Shown here in pieces: positions 1 to 6,508 of a DNA stretch of 64,000 nt. This DNA is from Faecalibacterium sp. I3-3-33 (GTDB lineage Bacteria; Bacillota; Clostridia; Oscillospirales; Ruminococcaceae). The stretch covers positions 1,798,001 to 1,862,000 of the forward strand of contig NZ_CP094469.1 in the NCBI RefSeq assembly GCF_023347295.1. The letters are read 5' to 3'. Both the position numbers and the translations under genes were made by a program. Positions within the stretch are counted from its first letter, which is position 1; every line of letters begins with the position of its first letter. A model generated the notes under the pieces. It worked only from the letters and a program-made list of their open reading frames with translations, did no database searches and was not told the origin of the DNA.

Positions 1-59
1 AAGGAATGCTTCCTAAAAAATTCTTCTTGGTTATGGTATGCTTTCTACAAACCTTCATC

Positions 60-176
60 GAACCTTGAGAACCGAATGACCGTCTGCATGGGATACCCGG
101 CGATGACCCCCAAGCGGGAGAGCCGGAAAACGCCGCCGAAAGGGGGCAGGAAAACCATGCAGAGAGAACGGCACCC
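60..176 (+). ncRNA. Candidate structured RNA element, copy 1
   Basis: This about 115-bp element recurs at 464-576. Visible pairings are CCGT (80-83) with ACGG (168-171), CTGCATGG (84-91) with CCATGCAG (155-162), CCGGC (97-101) with GCCGG (122-126), and a hairpin GCCGCC-GAAA-GGGGGC (132-147) closed by a GNRA tetraloop. The second copy keeps the pairings with different bases. An open frame through this copy is cut by a stop at the matching place in copy 2, which argues against a peptide. The strand is assumed from the downstream genes. I do not recognise the RNA family. Confidence 0.5.
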
Positions 177-199
177 CAAATTTGAGATCATGTTGATAC

Positions 200-277
200 G
201 CAAAACCGGAACCAGTAGTTCCGATTTCACTTTTGAATTCACTTCAAAATCCTTAAAAACCGGAACTACCAGTTCCT
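200..277. repeat. Pair of GGAAC-N5-GTTCC palindromes
   Basis: Two imperfect copies of a short unit (AAAACCGGAAC followed by GTTCC) lie at 202-222 and 256-276, about 54 bp apart, in AT-rich DNA between the two structured elements. Each is an inverted repeat, GGAAC-N5-GTTCC, centred near 215 and 269. This layout fits a dimeric protein binding site, for example for the ParB-like or initiator protein encoded downstream, but the binder is an inference. Confidence 0.4.
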
Positions 278-463
278 AAAAACAAAATTTACGATGTGAT
301 ACACTAAGTCCACAGAAGCATATTCTTCATTGCTTTCACACCAGTTCAGGCACTGAATGTCCGATTTTTAGCAAAAATTCAAATCAACTTTCGTAAAAAA
401 CGGTCGTAATGTGTCCTAAAAATTTTTCTGTTGATGTGTTAATCTAGTTTCAAATCCATTGTT

Positions 464-576
464 GAACCTTGAAAACCGCATGACCGTCTGCATGTGATAC
501 CCGGCCATGACCTCGCAAGATCGAGCCGGAAAACGCCGCCGGAAGGGGGCAGGAAACCCATGCAGGGAGAACGGCA
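464..576 (+). ncRNA. Candidate structured RNA element, copy 2
   Basis: Second copy of the element at 60-176. Pairings kept: CCGT (484-487) with ACGG (571-574), CTGCATG (488-494) with CATGCAG (559-565), CCGGC (501-505) with GCCGG (525-529), an inner stem CTCG (512-515) with CGAG (522-525) where copy 1 has CCC/GGG, and GCCGCC-GGAA-GGGGGC (535-550), again with a GNRA loop. The element ends about 37 bases before the parB-like start codon, so it would sit in that gene's leader if cotranscribed. Function unknown. Confidence 0.5.
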
Positions 577-612
577 GAAATACCAATAGATTTTTGAAAG
601 GAGATTTTGCCT

Positions 613-1686
613 ATGAAGAAAAACAAGTTTGAATTTATCATTGATTCTGAATTTCAATCTCAGATTCCTGCATTGACCGATGAAGAATTTCAGCAACTGG
701 AAGAAAACATCCTTTCAGAGGGCGAAGTCCTGTCTCCCCTGATCGTCTGGGGCAACATTCTTGTTGATGGCCACAATCGCTATAAGATTCTCCAGCAGCA
801 CCCGGAAATTCCTTATACCACCCGTTCGATTTCCTGCACCTGCGAAACCCGTGAAGATGTTCTGGCATGGATCTGCAAACATCAGCTGGGTCGTCGGAAT
901 CTGACACCCGAACAGAAAAAGTTCCTGATTGGAAAGCAATATCACTCTGAAAAATCCACTCGTGGGGGAAACCATGGCAATCAGTACACACAGGTGGCAA
1001 ACTGTCAAATTGACAATTTGCCATCGGTAGAAAACACGACTGAACGAATCGCCAAAGAAAATAATGTAAGCCCTTCTTTCGTAATTCGTGCCGAGCAGTT
1101 CATGAAAACTGTTGAGCTGATGGAAAAATACTGCCCCGGCATTCAGGAAGAAATCTTATCCGGCAAACTCAAGCTATCCCAGCGAGAGGCTACTATTATC
1201 CGTGGAACTCCCACGGAAGCATTGCCCACCGTTGTATCAACATGGCGAGAGGAAAAGCTGAACGGTAAACCAGACGATAGTGCAGACACCTATGAGAATT
1301 TAGAATTACTTTCCAAGGTCACCGAAAACAATTTTTCTACTGCTGCCACATCGAAGATCCAAACGGCTGATCCACTCTCGGAGAATCGACCTTTTATTTC
1401 ATCGGGAAAGCGCAGCACTGAACTCCAGACCATTCGTGAGCTTAGTGAAAAAATGGAATCAGTTGATTATGTCGCCGATGCCGAAGGGATGTTTTGCGAA
1501 ATCAAAAGTGCCTCTGATAGCTTTATTTTTCGCCTCGAACACTGCTTTGCTCTTTATCCTGACTTTCTGACAAATGTGGAGATTGAAGCAAAAGTTATTG
1601 CTGCTTTGCAAAAAGCAGAAAGCTATATTGTGCATCTGAAAGAACAGCATCGGCAGCATCTTCTGGAGACTGCCAACAGCCAGTAA
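613..1686 (+). CDS. ParB-like nuclease-domain protein
   Basis: A 357-residue protein beginning with a ParB/Spo0J-type N-terminal domain: an early segment ending ILVDGHNRY (around residues 45-60) matches the ParB phosphate-binding box. A helical region with LGRRNLTPEQKKFL follows, and a second likely helix-turn-helix lies near residues 140-190. Such proteins bind DNA for partitioning or regulation of plasmids and integrative elements. ATG at 613 is preferred over the in-frame TTG at 607 because an AAAGGAG box lies 9 nt upstream of it. The initiator gene starts one base after the stop, so they are probably cotranscribed. Base composition is clearly poorer in GC than the backbone. Confidence 0.8.
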   Translation: MKKNKFEFIIDSEFQSQIPALTDEEFQQLEENILSEGEVLSPLIVWGNILVDGHNRYKILQQHPEIPYTTRSISCTCETREDVLAWICKHQLGRRNLTPEQKKFLIGKQYHSEKSTRGGNHGNQYTQVANCQIDNLPSVENTTERIAKENNVSPSFVIRAEQFMKTVELMEKYCPGIQEEILSGKLKLSQREATIIRGTPTEALPTVVSTWREEKLNGKPDDSADTYENLELLSKVTENNFSTAATSKIQTADPLSENRPFISSGKRSTELQTIRELSEKMESVDYVADAEGMFCEIKSASDSFIFRLEHCFALYPDFLTNVEIEAKVIAALQKAESYIVHLKEQHRQHLLETANSQ

Positions 1687-1687
1687 A

Positions 1688-2449
1688 ATGCTTTCCAAAA
1701 ATTTGTTTGATGAAAAAACACTGGAGGTGAATTCTATTTCCGACTACCTGACTGTCACTACGCCCTTGCCACAATATCTACCCTATCCCCGCTTTCTGCT
1801 GGATACCAACCTGAGCCACACAGCAAAACTACTCTACACCCTGCTGCTGGACCGAGCAACGCTTTCTCAAAAGAACAACTGGCTCGATGCACAGGATCGC
1901 ATTTATGTAGTCTATCCGCTTTCTCATCTGTCAAAAGACTTGAGATGCAGCATTTCCAGTGTAACGCGCTCTTTCTCCGAACTGGAAAACGCACAGCTCG
2001 TGGAACGTATCCGCAGTGGATTTTCCAAGCCCAGCCGTATTCTGCTCAAGGTTCCGCATACTACGCAGAATTGCGCAGTCACAGTATGCAAAAATGCCGA
2101 GCATGACTGTGCAGAAACGAGCAGTATGATTGCGCAAAAATGCACACCTAACCAACGTAATAAGAACAACCTGAAAGATAACCACCTGATAAAAACAACC
2201 GATGCTCATTTGACCTTTGGCGAATATCTGAATGTCTTTCTGACGGAAAAAGAGTACAAGCAGCTCAAAGCCGATTTCTTCGGGCTGGACAGCCTGATCG
2301 ACCAGCTTTCAGCTTATATCCAGTCTACCGGTAAAAAGTACGCCGACCATGCCGCCACCCTGCGCATCTGGGCAAAACGGCAGAAGTCAGAACAGAAGCA
2401 AGCACCGGGCATCCCGGACTACACATTCACGGAAGGAGAAAGCCTATAA
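1688..2449 (+). CDS. Replication initiator-like protein (RepA N-terminal type)
   Basis: This 253-residue protein resembles the winged-helix N-terminal half of RepA_N initiators of plasmids and integrative elements. The segment around residues 30-120 reads YPRFLLDTNLSHTAKLLYTLLLDRA and later SSVTRSFSELENAQLVERI, a typical winged helix-turn-helix with a recognition helix. The C-terminal half (from about 160) is a shorter helical domain. It would bind the element's origin and recruit the DnaC-like protein encoded next. The start codon is uncertain: ATG 1688 lacks a strong ribosome site, while a GGAGGTG box at 1722-1728 could serve a later non-ATG start. The stop TAA overlaps the probable start of the loader gene. 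Confidence 0.75.
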   Translation: MLSKNLFDEKTLEVNSISDYLTVTTPLPQYLPYPRFLLDTNLSHTAKLLYTLLLDRATLSQKNNWLDAQDRIYVVYPLSHLSKDLRCSISSVTRSFSELENAQLVERIRSGFSKPSRILLKVPHTTQNCAVTVCKNAEHDCAETSSMIAQKCTPNQRNKNNLKDNHLIKTTDAHLTFGEYLNVFLTEKEYKQLKADFFGLDSLIDQLSAYIQSTGKKYADHAATLRIWAKRQKSEQKQAPGIPDYTFTEGESL

Positions 2450-3282
2450 AGACGATTGAGAAAATTTTAGAACATCTCTCATCCAGTATTCCCGAAAACA
2501 CCGATGATTATTATGGCAAGGACGGTCTGCTTTATTGCGGAAAGTGTCATACCCCAAAAGAAGCATTCTTTGCAAAGGGCATCGCTTTGATGGGCAAGAA
2601 CAAGCACCCCATTGAATGCAGCTGCCAGCGCACGGAACGAGAAAAACGAGAAACCCTTATCAGCCAGCAAAAGCACCTTGACCGTGTGCGGCGGCTGAAA
2701 GCTGAGGGATTTTCCGACCCGGCAATGCTGGACTGGACCTTTGAAAACGACAATGGCCGCAGCCCGCAGATGTGTCATGCACACCGTTATGTAGAGCAAT
2801 GGCAGACCATGCGTGCAGAGAACCTAGGACTGTTCCTCTGGGGCGGTGTGGGCACCGGCAAGAGTTTCCTTGCCGGATGCATTGCAAACGCTCTGATGGA
2901 GCAGGAAGTGCCTGTGCGTATGACAAACTTTGCCCGAATCCTGAACGAGTTGAACAGCAGCTTTTCCGAGCGCAATGATATTGTGGACAGGCTCTGCCGC
3001 TATCCCCTGCTCATCATTGACGACTTCGGCATGGAGCGTGGTACAGAGTATGCACTGGAGCAGATCTACAACATCGTGGACAGCCGATACCGAAGCCGGA
3101 AACCGCTGATCGTCACTACAAATCTGACGCTGGACGAGATACGGCACCCACAAGATACTGCTCATGCCCGCATCTATGACCGCCTGCTGGAAATGTGCGT
3201 TCCGATCTCCTGCATTGGGGTCAACTTACGGAAGGAGAACGCACAGGAAAAGCTGGAACGCTTAAAAATTTTAATCGGATAA
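2446..3282 (+). CDS. DnaC-like helicase loader ATPase, probable AUA start
   Basis: AAA+ ATPase of the DnaC/IstB type, 278 codons from the proposed start. Walker A GGVGTGKS lies at residues 133-140 and Walker B LLIIDDFG near 189-195. An N-terminal zinc-finger pattern, C31-x2-C34 and C58-x-C60, is encoded only if translation starts upstream of the first ATG (2587). The open frame runs up to ATA at 2446, which overlaps the initiator stop (ATAA) and sits 8 nt after a GGAAGGAG box. Relatives probably have ATGA here, so one G-to-A change would explain both codons. It likely loads the host replicative helicase on the element's origin. Starting at 2587 would lose half of the zinc finger. Confidence 0.8.
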   Translation: MKTIEKILEHLSSSIPENTDDYYGKDGLLYCGKCHTPKEAFFAKGIALMGKNKHPIECSCQRTEREKRETLISQQKHLDRVRRLKAEGFSDPAMLDWTFENDNGRSPQMCHAHRYVEQWQTMRAENLGLFLWGGVGTGKSFLAGCIANALMEQEVPVRMTNFARILNELNSSFSERNDIVDRLCRYPLLIIDDFGMERGTEYALEQIYNIVDSRYRSRKPLIVTTNLTLDEIRHPQDTAHARIYDRLLEMCVPISCIGVNLRKENAQEKLERLKILIG

Positions 3283-3350
3283 ATCAGAAACATTTCTGAA
3301 GGAATCCGCAGGACGTCCTAAGTTCTGCTACAAGGAAATGGAGTTGCCTA

Positions 3351-3551
3351 TTGAATAATTTTCATCGTATAAAAAACAATCCCACCCCTTCGGAATGCTC
3401 TACGCCCACACTCGATGAATGGAGCGCATTCGCAACCTTTCTAGCCGATGTGATCGAGAAGTACGCATCGGTCTTGGAAATAGACAACGCAGTATCCTCA
3501 ACCAACAACGAAAATCGACAAGATACTGTTGATACCGCTCTTGCAGCATGA
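3351..3551 (+). CDS. Small accessory protein of unknown function (TnpW-like position)
   Basis: A 66-residue acidic protein with a TTG start, 7 nt after GGAG within AATGGAG. It has no recognisable catalytic motif; the central helix (roughly residues 21-45) reads LDEWSAFATFLADVIEKYASVL. Its place between the DnaC-like gene and the recombinase resembles small conserved proteins of Clostridial transposons (the TnpW type), but that assignment rests on position and size only. The promoter for the RhuM gene lies at its 3' end. Confidence 0.5.
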   Translation: MNNFHRIKNNPTPSECSTPTLDEWSAFATFLADVIEKYASVLEIDNAVSSTNNENRQDTVDTALAA

Positions 3552-3557
3552 TATAAT
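3529..3557 (+). promoter_or_regulatory. Sigma-A-like promoter for the RhuM gene
   Basis: TTGATA at 3529-3534, a 17-nt spacer and TATAAT at 3552-3557. The promoter lies over the end of the preceding small gene and would give a leader of about 73 nt carrying the hairpin at 3582-3607. Confidence 0.65.
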
Positions 3558-3581
3558 ATTCTTGTAATATTTGTCCCAACA

Positions 3582-3607
3582 CAGTGGTAAGGTCTCCCCT
3601 TCCACTG
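3582..3607 (+). promoter_or_regulatory. Leader hairpin before the RhuM gene
   Basis: CAGTGG and CCACTG pair, with an inner AAGG/CCTT stem and a small loop. No run of U follows, so it is not a classical terminator. It lies between the promoter and the ribosome site (GAGGTG at 3625-3630) and may protect the message or act as a binding site. Confidence 0.45.
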
Positions 3608-3636
3608 TATTACATACACAGAACGAGGTGCTTAAA

Positions 3637-4638
3637 ATGAATCGTCCAGATGCCTCTCCTAAAAATTCCATCCTCATTTACACCACAGAAGATGGCCTGA
3701 CCAAAATTGATACTACCTTTGACGGTGACACTGTCTGGCTTTCCATTGACCAGATGGCTGAGTTGTTCCAACGTGACAAATCCACAATTTCCCGTCACAT
3801 CAAAAACATTTTTGCAGAGGGTGAGCTTGAACGAGATTCAGTTGTTGCAAAATTTGCAACAACTGCCGCAGACGGAAAGACCTATCAGGTCGAATTCTAC
3901 AATCTTGACGTCATTATTTCTGTTGGTTATCGTGTCAAATCCAAACGAGGCACACAGTTCCGTATCTGGGCAACTGGCATCCTGAAGGAATATATGCGCA
4001 AGGGATTTGCGCTGGATGACGAACGCCTGAAAAATCTGGGCGGCGGTGGATATTTCAAAGAGCTGTTAGAACGCATCCGTGACATCCGTGCTTCCGAAAA
4101 AGTGTTTTATCGTCAGGTTCTGGAAATCTATGCAACCAGCATTGACTACGACCCAAAAGCAGAAATCTCCGTCCAGTTCTTCAAAAAAGTCCAGAACAAA
4201 ATTCATTATGCCATCCACGGTCAGACTGCCGCCGAGGTCATTTACAACCGTGCAGATGCCGAAAAGGAATTTATGGGTCTGACCACTTTTGCAGGAAACC
4301 AACCCACTTTACGAGAAGCTACTATTGCCAAAAACTATCTGAACGAGAAAGAGCTTCGTGCTATGGGGCAGTTGGTTTCCGGTTATCTGGATTTTGCTGA
4401 GCGTCAGGCAGAACGTGAACAGCCCATGACAATGCAGGATTGGGCAAACCACCTTGACCGTATTCTGACTATGAGCGGCGAGCAGCTGCTTGTTGGCAAT
4501 GGCAGTGTGACCCACAAGCAGGCAGTGGACAAAGCTACTACCGAATATCGGAAATATAAGGCTAAAACCCTCAGCGATGTGGAGCAGGATTATCTGGATT
4601 CCATTAAGTTTCTGGAGCAGAAAGCAGACAAGAAATAA
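3637..4638 (+). CDS. RhuM-family protein
   Basis: A 333-residue member of the RhuM (virulence RhuM/KilA-N-like) family. The N-terminal region contains VWLSIDQMAELFQRDKST, a helix-turn-helix-like segment, and then the family block with KTYQVEFYNLDVIISVGYRV (about residues 60-115). The C-terminal half is helical. RhuM proteins are common on pathogenicity islands and mobile elements; their biochemical role is not settled. ATG 3637 is chosen because of GAGGTG just upstream; the longer frame from 3571 would start inside the leader hairpin. The gene has its own promoter and is followed 18 nt later by the recombinase. Confidence 0.8.
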   Translation: MNRPDASPKNSILIYTTEDGLTKIDTTFDGDTVWLSIDQMAELFQRDKSTISRHIKNIFAEGELERDSVVAKFATTAADGKTYQVEFYNLDVIISVGYRVKSKRGTQFRIWATGILKEYMRKGFALDDERLKNLGGGGYFKELLERIRDIRASEKVFYRQVLEIYATSIDYDPKAEISVQFFKKVQNKIHYAIHGQTAAEVIYNRADAEKEFMGLTTFAGNQPTLREATIAKNYLNEKELRAMGQLVSGYLDFAERQAEREQPMTMQDWANHLDRILTMSGEQLLVGNGSVTHKQAVDKATTEYRKYKAKTLSDVEQDYLDSIKFLEQKADKK

Positions 4639-4656
4639 CTGTTTTGTGAGGTTTTT

Positions 4657-6351
4657 ATGTCACAGGAAAAGACAAAGGTTTACATTTACACCCGTGTTTC
4701 CACGACCATGCAGATTGATGGATACTCGCTGGATGCACAGAAAGCTCGCATGAAAGCCTATGCAGACTTCAACAACTACCAGATCGTCGGCGAATACGAG
4801 GATGCAGGCAAATCAGGCAAATCCATTGAAGGTCGTGCTTCTTTCTGCCGGATGATGGAGGACATCAAATCCGGCAAGGATGGTGTTGCCTATGTGCTGG
4901 TGTTCAAGCTCTCCCGTTTTGGCCGCAACGCTGCCGATGTACTGTCTACCTTGCAGGTAATGCAGGATTTTGGTGTGAACCTGATTTGCGTGGAGGACGG
5001 CATTGATTCTTCTAAAGACGCTGGCAAACTGATGATCTCCGTTCTGTCCGCTGTCGCTGAAATCGAACGTGAGAACATCCGTGTCCAAACCATGGAAGGC
5101 CGCATTCAGAAGGCACGGGAAGGTCGCTGGAACGGCGGTTTTGCGCCTTATGGCTATCGTTTGGTTGACGGTGTGCTGCAAATCAATGAGGATGAAGCCC
5201 CTGCCATTCGCACGATTTTTGAGCAATATGTAAACACCGACACAGGCGCAAATGGTCTTTCCAAATATCTGGAGACCCACGGCTTTCAGAAGCTCGCCCG
5301 TCAGAACGGCACCTCTCCCCTTTTCAGCGCAACATTGATTCGGGCCATCCTGAAGAACCCCGTCTACTGCGGAAAAATCGCCTTTGGTCGCCGCAAACTC
5401 GAAAAGATTCACGGCACCCGGAACGAATATCATCAGGTTCCGCAGGACAACTATCTTCTGGTCGATGGACTGCATGAGGGCGTTGTTTCCGAGGAATTGT
5501 GGAATGCTGCGCAGGTCAAACTGCTGGCACAGTCCAAACGGTATGAGCCGGTCACCCGCAATAAAACGGAGCAGGCGCACCTGTTGTCTGCGCTTGTCAA
5601 ATGTCCTGTCTGCGGAGCCGGAATGTACAGCAACAAATGCACCAAGCACAAAAAGGATGGTACTGCTTATCAATCCTTTTCCTATTATAGCTGCAAGCAC
5701 CGCAAGATGCAGCGCGGACAGAAATGCGATTTTACCAAGCAGATTCAGGAAGAAGTTCTGGACAGTGCCGTCGTGGAAGTCATCATCAAGCTGGTCAGCA
5801 ATCCAAAGTTTGCCGCCATGATGCAGGAGAAGATCAATAGCAAAGTGGACACCACTGCCATTGAACAGGAAATCGCAGCCGCCGAAAAGCAACTACGTCA
5901 GTATTACTCCGTCAAATCCAAACTCATGGATGAAATCGATAACCTTGACCCGGATGACCGCCATTACATCATCCGCAAATCTGACCTTGACGAGCGGCTT
6001 TACAGGATGTACGATAAAATTGAGGAAGCAGAAAACAACCTGATGGATGCCCGGGCAAAGAAGCAGGCTATCGAAGCGGATAAAATCACGGGCGATAACA
6101 TTTACAAAGTTCTCATCTGCTTTGAAAAGCTCTACAATGTGATGAATCCCCTTGAACGCAAAAAGCTGATGGAACACCTGATTTCCGAAGTCCAGATCTA
6201 CCCGGAGCGTCAGCCCAACGGCCAGTGGCTCAAGTCCATCAAATTCAGACTGCCTATCGTTGAAAACGATATTGATCTGTGTTTGGACAATGAAAGTCAT
6301 ACCGAATGTGTCATTGCACTTTCCAAGGGCACCGGTACTGCCAGCATATAA
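4657..6351 (+). CDS. Large serine recombinase
   Basis: A 564-residue site-specific recombinase of the large serine (TnpX/resolvase-invertase) family. The catalytic domain opens with VYIYTRVST, Ser15 being the probable nucleophile. The recombinase domain follows (about 160-280), then a zinc ribbon with CPVCG at about residues 317-321 and paired cysteines down to residue 356, and a long coiled coil (about 390-480). These enzymes excise and integrate transposons and integrative elements without a host cofactor. It presumably mobilises the surrounding segment. The gene is intact, and a hairpin terminator follows 50 nt after its stop. Confidence 0.92.
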   Translation: MSQEKTKVYIYTRVSTTMQIDGYSLDAQKARMKAYADFNNYQIVGEYEDAGKSGKSIEGRASFCRMMEDIKSGKDGVAYVLVFKLSRFGRNAADVLSTLQVMQDFGVNLICVEDGIDSSKDAGKLMISVLSAVAEIERENIRVQTMEGRIQKAREGRWNGGFAPYGYRLVDGVLQINEDEAPAIRTIFEQYVNTDTGANGLSKYLETHGFQKLARQNGTSPLFSATLIRAILKNPVYCGKIAFGRRKLEKIHGTRNEYHQVPQDNYLLVDGLHEGVVSEELWNAAQVKLLAQSKRYEPVTRNKTEQAHLLSALVKCPVCGAGMYSNKCTKHKKDGTAYQSFSYYSCKHRKMQRGQKCDFTKQIQEEVLDSAVVEVIIKLVSNPKFAAMMQEKINSKVDTTAIEQEIAAAEKQLRQYYSVKSKLMDEIDNLDPDDRHYIIRKSDLDERLYRMYDKIEEAENNLMDARAKKQAIEADKITGDNIYKVLICFEKLYNVMNPLERKKLMEHLISEVQIYPERQPNGQWLKSIKFRLPIVENDIDLCLDNESHTECVIALSKGTGTASI

Positions 6352-6401
6352 ACGCATCTGGTGGTCATTAAGGAAGCTGCAAAACCCATTATCAGTCACC
6401 C

Positions 6402-6434
6402 GCCCGTCTGGTTTTCAGGCGGGCATTTTCTTTT
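6402..6434 (+). terminator. Terminator after the recombinase
   Basis: Nine-pair stem GCCCGTCTG/CAGGCGGGC (with one U-G pair) closed by GTTTT and followed by ATTTTCTTTT. A near copy lies after mcrC at 10,027-10,060. Confidence 0.8.
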
Positions 6435-6508
6435 GCCGGAATATGGTGTTTCCACTTTTATCGTGGTACAATAAGTTTAAAGACTTTTTGATTTCGGAGG
6501 GAACGGCC

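Noticed and set aside
76..279. 67-residue frame through structured element copy 1
   Set aside because: The matching position in copy 2 is a stop codon, and conservation follows base pairing instead of codons.
6260..6508. N-terminal extension of McrB
   Set aside because: It overlaps the recombinase 3' end and its terminator; ATG 6509 has a good ribosome site.
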